This document shows positions 18,647 to 26,620 of a DNA stretch of 64,000 nucleotides, in pieces. Every line of letters starts with the position of its first letter. Positions within the stretch are counted from its first letter, which is position 1. The notes beneath the pieces were generated by a model. That model did not search any database. It was not told the DNA's origin and saw nothing but the letters and a program-made list of their open reading frames with translations. The stretch comes from Arenicellales bacterium (lineage in GTDB: Bacteria > Pseudomonadota > Gammaproteobacteria > Arenicellales > JAJDZL01), in the NCBI GenBank assembly GCA_958295885.1, contig OY282380.1:1426001-1490000 (forward strand). The letters are read 5' to 3'. Position numbers and translations under genes: made by a program.

Positions 18647-20662
18647 GTGGATGAGCGCATTAAGAAATTGAAGTCAACGACATTTTTCGGTCATCGATTT
18701 ACCCGCAGACAGTTGGGTGAGATTCAACAGACAGTTTCGCTGTTTCAGAATTTGAGTCGGACTGAGCTGGCGCAGACGATCAGTGAGCATTTAGGCTGGC
18801 ACACATCAAAGGGTGTCAATCGCTACCAGTCAGCGCTGCTGCTGCTGGAGGAACTGGAACAATTGGGCGTTGTGCAGCTGCCGCCGAAGCAGGCGCATCT
18901 TAAGCGCGGCAAGAGCAGGCCGCTGGTGCTGACGGCGCGCACTGAAGAACAGGCGGAGCTGCAGGCGGAGCTGTCGGAGCTGATGCCGCTTTCTGTGCAG
19001 CTGGTGACTTCTGCGGACCAGGTGGGGGAATTCAACGAATGGGTGGAGCGTTATCATTATCTGGGATACCGGCATCCGATCGGGGCGAACCTGCGTTATT
19101 TCATCATTGACGGGCAGGGTCGGAAACTTGGCTGTTTGTTGTTTCAGTATGCGGTCAAGGCGCTGCCGTGTCGGGATGTGTGGGTTGGCTGGCAGGATCA
19201 GAAACATAAGAAACATCTGCACTTGGCGGTCAACAACAGTCGGTTTCTGATCTTTCCGTGGGTGCGGGTGAAAAATCTCGCTTCCAAGGCCTTGTCGCTG
19301 GTGTGTCGGCAGCTGCCGCAGGACTGGCAGCGCCAGCATGGCTGTCGGCCGGTGCTGATGGAGACGTTTGTGGATGAGACGCGCTTTGGGGCAAGCAGTT
19401 ATCGGGCTGCCAACTGGCAGTACCTGGGCACCACCGAGAAGCGTTCTGGGAAAACCCTCAAAGGCGTCTATGTGTATCCTTTGGAAGATGGTTTTCGAGA
19501 AATTTTAGCGCACGGTGAAAAGGCTCGCGTGAAACGCAAAAAACGCGTGCGAACAGCGTTGCCGAAGCCGTTGGCGAATTCGGATTCATTGGTGCAGCTG
19601 TGGCAGCATCTGATCGGTGAAATCTCGGAAGTAGCGGCGGAATTTGATGAAAAGTGGCGGGTTCGGCGGCGAGTGATCGACACGATGTTATTGATGCTGT
19701 TCATCTTTCGGCTGGTATTTTCTGACAATCGACAGGGTTATGCCACCTGTTTGGACGAATTATGGGCGCAGTGCCGCGACTTGGAGATCCGCCTGCCACA
19801 GCCACAGCCGGTCAGTGCGGCCGCCATGAGCCGGGCGCGCGCCAAGTTGGATGAGCAGGTCTTCAAGGTCCTGCAGCAGCGCATTCTGCAGCGCTGCGAA
19901 GTGGAACGAAAGGACTTTCTGTGGCAGGGACATCGTCTGCATGCGGTTGACGGCCGCCAACTCAACCTGCCGCGGAAACTGCTTAAAAACGGTTATCGCA
20001 CGCCCAATGACAAGGCGCATTATCCGCAGGGACTTGTGAGCTGTCTGTATCAGCTCAAGGCGCGCGTTCCAATTGACTTTGAGCTGGCATCGCATGGCAA
20101 TGAACGAAAGCTTGCGCTGACGCATCTGAAGCAGCTGGACGAAAACGACGTGGTGGTCTATGATCGTGGTTATTACAGCTACGAGATGCTGCATGCGCAC
20201 TGGCTGCAAGGTGTGGAGACGGTCTTCCGACTGCAGAAAAACATGACCGTAGCGATGGACCTGTTCATGGACTCAGAGCGCACCGATTCGATCATCGAGG
20301 TTGAGCCAACCGCGCAAATCCGGGCTCGCATCCGCCGCCGCCATGCGCAGGTGAAATGTCCGCCGCTGAAACTGCGACTGGTGAAGTACGTTCATGCCGA
20401 CACCACCTACACGCTCGCGGTCACTTTGCAGGATCCAGTGCGCTATCCGATCTCGGACCTGTCTGATCTGTACCATCAAAGATGGGGCATCGAGGAGATG
20501 TACAAGATTTCCAAATCCTGGCTGAGCATCGAGCAGTTTCATGCCAAATCAGAACGTGGCGTCAAACAGGAACTGTATGCGCATTTTGTGCTGATTACGC
20601 TCACTCGAATCTTCACCAACTACAGTGAAGATCGAATCCAGGGTGCGCCCGAAGAAGACTGA
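18647..20662 (+). CDS. IS4-family transposase with N-terminal DruA-like DUF4338 domain
   Basis: The frame opens at 18596, but a GTG at 18647 preceded by AGGAGA (18635) is the likely start, giving 671 residues. The N-terminal half is a DUF4338 domain, the family of the Druantia protein DruA: YHYLGYRHPIG, LRYFI, LGCLLFQYA, VNNSRFLIFPWV, VLMETFVD and YRAANWQYLG are all present. The C-terminal half is an IS4 DDE nuclease with Asp in HAVDGRQL, Asp in VVYDRGYYS and the Y-2-R-3-E-6-K signature (YHQRWGIEEMYKISK). The frame stops at a TGA at 20660, but family-like sequence continues in the same frame. The element separates the endopeptidase from tyrS. I could not define its terminal inverted repeats. 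Confidence 0.85.
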   Translation: MDERIKKLKSTTFFGHRFTRRQLGEIQQTVSLFQNLSRTELAQTISEHLGWHTSKGVNRYQSALLLLEELEQLGVVQLPPKQAHLKRGKSRPLVLTARTEEQAELQAELSELMPLSVQLVTSADQVGEFNEWVERYHYLGYRHPIGANLRYFIIDGQGRKLGCLLFQYAVKALPCRDVWVGWQDQKHKKHLHLAVNNSRFLIFPWVRVKNLASKALSLVCRQLPQDWQRQHGCRPVLMETFVDETRFGASSYRAANWQYLGTTEKRSGKTLKGVYVYPLEDGFREILAHGEKARVKRKKRVRTALPKPLANSDSLVQLWQHLIGEISEVAAEFDEKWRVRRRVIDTMLLMLFIFRLVFSDNRQGYATCLDELWAQCRDLEIRLPQPQPVSAAAMSRARAKLDEQVFKVLQQRILQRCEVERKDFLWQGHRLHAVDGRQLNLPRKLLKNGYRTPNDKAHYPQGLVSCLYQLKARVPIDFELASHGNERKLALTHLKQLDENDVVVYDRGYYSYEMLHAHWLQGVETVFRLQKNMTVAMDLFMDSERTDSIIEVEPTAQIRARIRRRHAQVKCPPLKLRLVKYVHADTTYTLAVTLQDPVRYPISDLSDLYHQRWGIEEMYKISKSWLSIEQFHAKSERGVKQELYAHFVLITLTRIFTNYSEDRIQGAPEED

Positions 20663-20887
20663 AGACAGGTGAAATTCAAGCATGCGCTGAAGGTGATGGC
20701 CCGCAGTCTGGAACAGCTGGTGCTGCGACAGGCAGAACTGATTGCTTCTACGGTCAATGCCATCGTCAGCAGCAGCAGGCAACGTCAGAATCAACGTCCT
20801 GATCGTTCCTATGCGCGCCAATCGAAACAGCCGCGAAACAAATGGATTCGTAAACGAAATCAACCTCAGGCATCGACGAACCAATAG
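20663..20887 (+). pseudogene. Detached C-terminal tail of the IS4 transposase
   Basis: After the TGA at 20660-20662, the same frame continues for 74 codons as a basic tail (VKFKHALKVMARSLEQL, then SKQPRNKWIRKRN) typical of the end of these transposases. The stop is therefore a nonsense mutation near the 3' end rather than the natural stop. The missing tail may or may not inactivate the enzyme. Confidence 0.7.
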
Positions 20888-22024
20888 CATAAAGTAAAAT
20901 ATTTCAATGAAAACAGTTGTCCGCGAGGTGCGTGCTCTTAAGTCAACACGTATTGTTCACTAAGTAAATGTTATTGATTCCTGCTGATGCGAAACGGAGA
21001 TGGAGCTGAATCCTGTACGAATTTTGGGGGTTTGTGAAACAGAGTCCTGCATTCCGCATTAAACGATCATTGGGGCCACAATTCGAGAACCAGTTCGATG
21101 ATTTTGAACCGATAAAATGGCAAAAGGTGAACAAATTAAAGAACTTGGTTATGTTTCACAGCAGATTTTCCAGGCGTGTTCGGTGTCCATTGCGTTGGAT
21201 ATAGATTCTACCTGCAACCAATCTGCATGGTTATCAGGAATTGACTTATTCCAGCAATTATTGCGATGAAATTTATTATCTGCCGACGTCCGTCCCTCGA
21301 AGTGAACATGTGTAATGTGTGCGACCGCGTTCTTTCAACTTCATTGGTAAGCAAGGCAGAATAATGGACCGCAGAAACACGATGCACTTGACAGAGTTCG
21401 TCCCAGACTACTGCGTCAATTCGAAGCACAATTAAGTTCTTCGTGGGATTCGAACAAGCCACTCAGCAGATAATTTTTCCAGGTTCTGTGGAGGTCATTC
21501 CGAATCCGCGCGGTCCTCATCATCCATCTCTGTGTACGCCATAGGCTCACCATCCTGCATTCGCACAATTGTCTGTACTCATCATAAATCGCGGCGGGGA
21601 TGCAAATACTTCCAGCATTCAGTGTTGCTTTGAAGTTCCAATCGAATATCATTATTGTTTTCCATATGTGTTCCTCTGTAGTATTGCTTCATTGCAATTG
21701 ATCTCAACAGATTCTTGTGTCACTTATGGCGTTGTTATTGCAATAAATCAATAAATTAAGTTCAATTAATCAAGATTCGGCAGTCAAATTTGGAAGTGGT
21801 TTAGTGGGATTTTCAGCAGTCACTGTGAGCAGGTTCCGTTCGAAGTGCATAGTGGGCTGACTGCTGGGTGAGAAATTTTATCAAATCTGAATTTTTTCGT
21901 CAGTTTAATAACTTATTGACAATATTGATGTCTCGCGGTATCAGACTTTATTTTTTCAGATGGGCATTTCAGAAATTGCAGACATCACCAAATTAGAATT
22001 TTGGACAAACTGAAGGGGTTTACA
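20888..22024. other. Gene-poor stretch between the IS element and tyrS, 1137 bp
   Basis: Two short overlapping minus-strand frames (21208-21462 and 21416-21652) may be pieces of one frameshifted protein, but I recognise no family in either. The rRNA operon that follows tyrS in many gammaproteobacteria is not here. The last 150 bp are AT-rich and presumably hold the tyrS promoter. Confidence 0.5.
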
Positions 22025-23233
22025 TTGTCATTTTCGGTCGAAGAGTCACTGGAAATCATCCGACGCGGCACAGACGAAATTCTGCTCGAGAAGGAGTTGG
22101 AAAATCGTCTGCTTTCCGGGCGTCCACTTCAGATCAAGGCAGGCTTTGACCCAACTGCACCCGACCTGCATCTAGGGCACATCGTACTGCTCGAAAAAAT
22201 GCGACAGTTTCAACAGCTCGGCCATCACGTCACTTTTTTAATCGGGGACTTTACCGGAAGAATTGGAGATCCATCAGGCAAGAGCGTTACCCGACCGCCC
22301 ATGACGGAAGAAGAAATTCAATTCAATTCCATAACATATCAAGAACAGGTTTTCAAAGTTTTAGATCCGAAGAAAACCATCATTCGATATAACTCGGAAT
22401 GGTTTATGAATCAAAATGCAGGCATGATGGTTCAGCTTGCCTCTCGTTACACCGTGGCACGCATGTTGGAACGAGATGATTTTAAAAAACGATTTTCGAA
22501 TCAGCAGCCGATTGCCATTCACGAGTTTCTGTATCCTCTTGTACAAGGGTATGATTCCGTGGCTCTTCGCGCCGACGTCGAACTCGGCGGCACAGACCAG
22601 AAATTTAATTTACTGGTAGGGCGCGAACTTCAGAAACAATTTGCTCAATCTCCGCAGATTGTAATCACAGTCCCTCTGTTGGAAGGCCTTGACGGGGTTC
22701 AGAAGATGTCCAAATCACTAGGAAATTACATTGGCATCGACGAACCGCCCGACGAGATATTCGGCAAGGTGATGTCAATCTCAGACAAACTGATGTGGCG
22801 GTACTATCAGTTGGTAAGCAGTCGTGCGCCAAGTGCAATCAACGAACTGAAAAAAGCTACTGAAGCTGGGATGAATCCTCGAGACGTCAAATATTCACTC
22901 GCCAAAGAGATTGTAGAGCGATTTCACTCAAAATCAGAAGCCAACCGTGCTTTCGAGAATTTTGTCAATCGCTTTCAGAAAGGTAAAGTTCCGGACGATA
23001 TTGTCAGTCAGGCCTTGTATGTTTCAGAACCGGGCGTCGCACTCGCGAATCTGCTGAAAAACGCAGGACTGGTCCAAAGCACCTCTGAAGCACATCGAAT
23101 GGTCAAGCAGGGCGCTGTTCGCATCGACAATGTTCGCGTTGAAAACTCGCGAAAGATGATCCCTGTGGACTCAGTTCATGTTTTTCGAGTCGGCAAAAGA
23201 AAAATTGCGAAAATCGAGATCCGAGCGGGTTAG
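22025..23233 (+). CDS. tyrS: Tyrosyl-tRNA synthetase
   Basis: A class I aminoacyl-tRNA synthetase of the long TyrRS-Z type (about 402 residues). It shows the HIGH-equivalent [20 protein letters not shown], the tyrosine-binding QGYDSVAL and GGTDQKFN segments, the KMSKS loop, and a C-terminal S4 RNA-binding domain ([10 protein letters not shown]). It charges tRNA-Tyr in the cytosol. No ATG is available. A TTG at 22025 matches the usual N-terminus ([14 protein letters not shown]), while an in-frame TTG at 22001 would add eight residues. A stop codon lies just before 22001. Next to anmK and an M23 gene this is conserved gammaproteobacterial order. Confidence 0.95.
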   Translation: MSFSVEESLEIIRRGTDEILLEKELENRLLSGRPLQIKAGFDPTAPDLHLGHIVLLEKMRQFQQLGHHVTFLIGDFTGRIGDPSGKSVTRPPMTEEEIQFNSITYQEQVFKVLDPKKTIIRYNSEWFMNQNAGMMVQLASRYTVARMLERDDFKKRFSNQQPIAIHEFLYPLVQGYDSVALRADVELGGTDQKFNLLVGRELQKQFAQSPQIVITVPLLEGLDGVQKMSKSLGNYIGIDEPPDEIFGKVMSISDKLMWRYYQLVSSRAPSAINELKKATEAGMNPRDVKYSLAKEIVERFHSKSEANRAFENFVNRFQKGKVPDDIVSQALYVSEPGVALANLLKNAGLVQSTSEAHRMVKQGAVRIDNVRVENSRKMIPVDSVHVFRVGKRKIAKIEIRAG

Positions 23234-23254
23234 TTGCAACTCACGCGAAAGAAC

Positions 23255-23983
23255 TCACTGACGGCAGCCGCTCATCCAGTTTCGATAAAGCAGTCCGGCA
23301 GTCTCAGTTAATGAAAGCTCAAAATCTTGTGCCTGCTTTCGGAGTTCATCAGCACCGTTTTCGCCGAATGTTTTTCGCAGTGCCGCTTCATACTCCGGCA
23401 CGGCATTCCACTCATCAATGGTCTGCGGCCCAGTTTCAACGTGAAACTGAATCCCCAACGCGCTTCTCCCGATGCTGAAAGCCTGCACTGAACAAAGTGG
23501 AGACTTCATCAATACATCAGCATCTTCCGGCAGCGACTTCACTTCTGCACCATGCCATTGCAAAGTCTTAAATTTTTTGGGCAAATTTTGCGTAATTGGA
23601 TTTGACTGACCGTCGGCAGTCAAATCTACATCCAGCATCCCTACTTCGGGAGTGGCTGCAGGTCCGACTGAACCACCCGTGGCATCTGCCAGCAGCTGAT
23701 GCCCCAGGCAAACACCAAGAAAAGGCATCCTGCAAACCCTGACAGCTTCATGAATTGCATCTTTTTCTGCCCGCAGCCAGGGGAACAGGTCTTCCTGCCA
23801 AACATCCATTGGTCCGCCCATTGAAATCATCGCATCGTATTTTGCAAGATCCGGGATTTCTTCACCCTCATCCAGCTCAACCGCATCCCATTGAATTCCA
23901 TCTTCCTGCATGAATTGCCGAAATATTCCTGGGTGCTCGCAGGCAATGTGCTGAAATACAATGACTCGAAAAGGTGCGGACAT
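23255..23983 (-). CDS. Class I glutamine amidotransferase domain protein
   Basis: A 242-residue stand-alone GATase1 domain resembling the YfeJ/GMP-synthase amidotransferase group. The nucleophile elbow FLGVCLGHQ places Cys at residue 92; His181 and Glu183 lie in GIQFHVETG (the usual motif is HPE, here HVE). SMGGPMDVW is the oxyanion loop. Such proteins release ammonia from glutamine or hydrolyse gamma-glutamyl compounds; no partner synthetase is adjacent. A role linked to the gamma-glutamyl chemistry at 10.6-15.0 kb is only a possibility. The gene is convergent with tyrS, 21 bp apart. Confidence 0.85.
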   Translation of the reverse strand: MSAPFRVIVFQHIACEHPGIFRQFMQEDGIQWDAVELDEGEEIPDLAKYDAMISMGGPMDVWQEDLFPWLRAEKDAIHEAVRVCRMPFLGVCLGHQLLADATGGSVGPAATPEVGMLDVDLTADGQSNPITQNLPKKFKTLQWHGAEVKSLPEDADVLMKSPLCSVQAFSIGRSALGIQFHVETGPQTIDEWNAVPEYEAALRKTFGENGADELRKQAQDFELSLTETAGLLYRNWMSGCRQ

Positions 23984-24121
23984 AATGAGTGACCTGAATA
24001 GTTGGCGAATGCTGACCGTCTGGAAATCAACTCATTGCGGAGTTACTTTGACAGCCGTTCAATTTATTGACCTCCAACAGGATTCAAAGAGCATAATACG
24101 ATACATACCTTAACAAAAATA

Positions 24122-24592
24122 ATGGAGTCAGGTGTGACAGTATTCAATTTTCATTCTGAATCACTGAAGAGTGAGTGGCTAGATGCTTACGGTCATTTGA
24201 ACGAGGCCTACTATTTGGTTCCATTTACCAATACGACATGGTCAATGCAAGACCATTTTGGCATCGGTGTGGAATATTTTGAGCAGACTGGATGTGCCCT
24301 GTATACCGTAGAGACTCATCTTCGTTATCTCAGGGAGGTGCGAAAACCGTCGGTAATGGACATTGAAACCATGATTTTAGGTTCAGATGCAAAGAAAATC
24401 TGGTTCTCGCACTCGATGGTCGTCGAAGGGATTACCTGCGCCACCGCTGAATTCATGATTCTTCATTACAGCACGCGGGATAAACGCACCACTGCCATGC
24501 CCGATCCTGTTCAAGGCAAGCTGCAGGAAGCGCAAATTTCACCACTGCCCAGCTGGGTTGGAAGAAGCATTTCTTTGAAAAAAAAGAAATAG
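24122..24592 (+). CDS. Hotdog-fold acyl-CoA thioesterase
   Basis: A 156-residue single hotdog domain of the 4-hydroxybenzoyl-CoA thioesterase type. DAYGHLNEAYY near residue 20 is the characteristic helix start, with the active-site Asp or His in that segment, and HLRYLREVRKPS is the following strand. It resembles the thioesterase domain associated with carnitine and betaine catabolism, but that is a similarity by eye only. It would hydrolyse a CoA ester in the cytosol. It faces the acyl-CoA synthetase gene across 148 bp, so a matched ligase/thioesterase pair is possible. The lysine-rich end (KKKK) is unremarkable. Confidence 0.75.
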   Translation: MESGVTVFNFHSESLKSEWLDAYGHLNEAYYLVPFTNTTWSMQDHFGIGVEYFEQTGCALYTVETHLRYLREVRKPSVMDIETMILGSDAKKIWFSHSMVVEGITCATAEFMILHYSTRDKRTTAMPDPVQGKLQEAQISPLPSWVGRSISLKKKK

Positions 24593-24740
24593 ATGGTTTG
24601 AATTGAGCGGCAAAACACGATTGAACCGTGTTCATGTCCAATTCACCATTGATTTTCTTTCTGTGGAAACATTTCATCCTGAGGGATTGCATTCATCCGT
24701 TTTGGAGCTGTTTTAAATGCTTCTGAATGGAAGACTGCCG

Positions 24741-26585
24741 TCAGCTGCTGTTGGAAGTCAATGACGCCGCAGCTGCGGCGTTCTCACGATTCAGTTCCTT
24801 CATCATTTCTTCCCGCATTTTAAATTTCTGTGCTTTGCCTGAAACCGTCATCGGCAACTCACGCTTGATGCGAAAATAACGGGGAATTTTAAAGTGTGCA
24901 ATCTGACCTTCGCAGAACTGTCTCAGCCCTTCTTCAGTCAATCCGCCCCTTACTTTGGGCACGACCCATGCACAGATTTCCTCACCGAATTTTGGGTCTG
25001 GGACACCGAATACCTGAACATCTCTTATATATTTATTTTTGTAGAGAAAATCTTCTATTTCTTTTGGATAAACGTTTTCACCGCCACGAATTACCATGTC
25101 CTTGACGCGACCGACTACATTACAGAATCCTTCGTCATCAAGCACAGCTAAATCCCCAGTATGCATCCACCCGTCCGAATCAATCGACTCATCCGTCCGA
25201 GCTTCGTCTCCCCAATACCCTTTCATTACCGAGTACCCGCGCGTGCAGATCTCACCTGTTTCACCCACGGCTACAATGTCGCCACGTCGGTCGCGAATAC
25301 AGCATTCCACATGCGGATGTACCCGTCCGACTGTTGAAACGCGTTTTGCAGGCGAATCATCCACATTGCTTTGAAATGAAACTGGACTCGTCTCAGTCAT
25401 CCCGTAGGCAATCGTAACCTCTCTCATGTGCATTTGATCTACGACGCGATTCATGGTCTCGACGGGACAGGGTGATCCCGCCATCACACCTGTTCGCAGC
25501 GTCGATAGATCGAATTCTGTAAATTGTTGATCTGCCAATATTGCGTTGAACATGGTCGGAACGCCGTAGAGTGCCGTGCATCGTTCTTTTTCTATTGCGG
25601 TCAGTGTTTGGACCGGTTCAAATCCCTCGCCAGGAAATACCATCGCTGCGCCGTGCGTCGCACAGCCGAGCGAACCCAAAACCATGCCGAAACAATGATA
25701 GAGCGGCACCGGGATGCAGAGTCTGTCTAGGTGCGAAAAGTTCATGGCTGCGGTTACGAAGTGGGCGTTGTTCAGAATGTTTCTGTGTGTCAGCGCAGCA
25801 CCTTTGGATGATCCTGTCGTACCGCTGGTAAATTGAATGTTTATGACGTCTTTCGGGTCTAGTCCGGCGCATATGCCATCAAGACGACTTAGTTGAGCAG
25901 GACCTGCCAAGGACATCAGTTCACCAAAGTCCAGCAGGTTGTGCGGAACCGGCTGATCGGCGCCATCCCCCATGCAGACGACCATTCTGAGTGCGGGCGC
26001 CCGAGTGGAATTAAGATTCAGATTGTCCGTTCCGCTATTGTTCTGAACAAGTTCGAGCGCCATATCCAAGTAATTGCTGGATTTAAATCTTTGCGCAATG
26101 ATCAGGGCAACACATCCAGATATATTCAATACGTGTTCGAGTTCGGAGGATTTGTATGCAGGATTGACTGTAACCAAGATCGCTCCGATTCGTGCAGTAG
26201 CGAACTGACTGAGCACCCATTCAGGTCTGTTTGGAGACCAGATTCCTACCCGATCGCCACGTTTCAGGCCAAGTGCAAGCAAGCCAGCTGCGAGTGCGTC
26301 GATTTTTTCTGAGAACGTCTGCCAGCTCCAGCAAATGCCCTTGTCATGAAATACGACGGCATCATGATCTGAAAATTTTTCCACAATTCCGCTGAGGAAA
26401 ACGGGAATCGTAGATTCGATCAGTGGCTGCCGCCTGTCGCCTATCACATGAGAAAGACCAGGCGTAACGAAGTGTCGGTCTAAATTATGTCCTGCACTAG
26501 CAGAATCCAGACCAAAACTGAATCCAGAGTCAAAGTCGAATAACGACTGTTTCAGATCGGTAATGGGCGTATTAAGTCCACTCAA
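24741..26585 (-). CDS. Acyl-CoA synthetase (AMP-binding), transporter cluster A
   Basis: A 614-residue ANL-superfamily ligase. Core motifs are FTSGTTGSSKG (P-loop), YGMTETSPVS, WMHTGDLAVLDDEG, GRVKDMVIRGGENVYP and the catalytic-lysine segment SGKAQKFKMRE. It would activate a carboxylic acid to its CoA thioester through an acyl-AMP. The type is close to medium/long-chain synthetases such as ACSF2; chain length cannot be predicted here. It is the last gene of the amide-type ABC operon, 35 bp after the ATPase-amidase fusion. A close paralogue (48800-50527) ends the second transporter cluster, which argues that the pairing is functional. The N-terminal ~45 residues differ from the paralogue. Confidence 0.9.
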   Translation of the reverse strand: MSGLNTPITDLKQSLFDFDSGFSFGLDSASAGHNLDRHFVTPGLSHVIGDRRQPLIESTIPVFLSGIVEKFSDHDAVVFHDKGICWSWQTFSEKIDALAAGLLALGLKRGDRVGIWSPNRPEWVLSQFATARIGAILVTVNPAYKSSELEHVLNISGCVALIIAQRFKSSNYLDMALELVQNNSGTDNLNLNSTRAPALRMVVCMGDGADQPVPHNLLDFGELMSLAGPAQLSRLDGICAGLDPKDVINIQFTSGTTGSSKGAALTHRNILNNAHFVTAAMNFSHLDRLCIPVPLYHCFGMVLGSLGCATHGAAMVFPGEGFEPVQTLTAIEKERCTALYGVPTMFNAILADQQFTEFDLSTLRTGVMAGSPCPVETMNRVVDQMHMREVTIAYGMTETSPVSFQSNVDDSPAKRVSTVGRVHPHVECCIRDRRGDIVAVGETGEICTRGYSVMKGYWGDEARTDESIDSDGWMHTGDLAVLDDEGFCNVVGRVKDMVIRGGENVYPKEIEDFLYKNKYIRDVQVFGVPDPKFGEEICAWVVPKVRGGLTEEGLRQFCEGQIAHFKIPRYFRIKRELPMTVSGKAQKFKMREEMMKELNRENAAAAASLTSNSS

Positions 26586-26620
26586 TATTTCTGCTGCCTC
26601 ACATTTTCAGATTAGTTGAC

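Noticed and set aside
21208..21652. Frameshifted PIN-like gene upstream of tyrS
   Set aside because: Short segments such as IYDEYRQL recall PIN-like proteins, but no motif set is complete.
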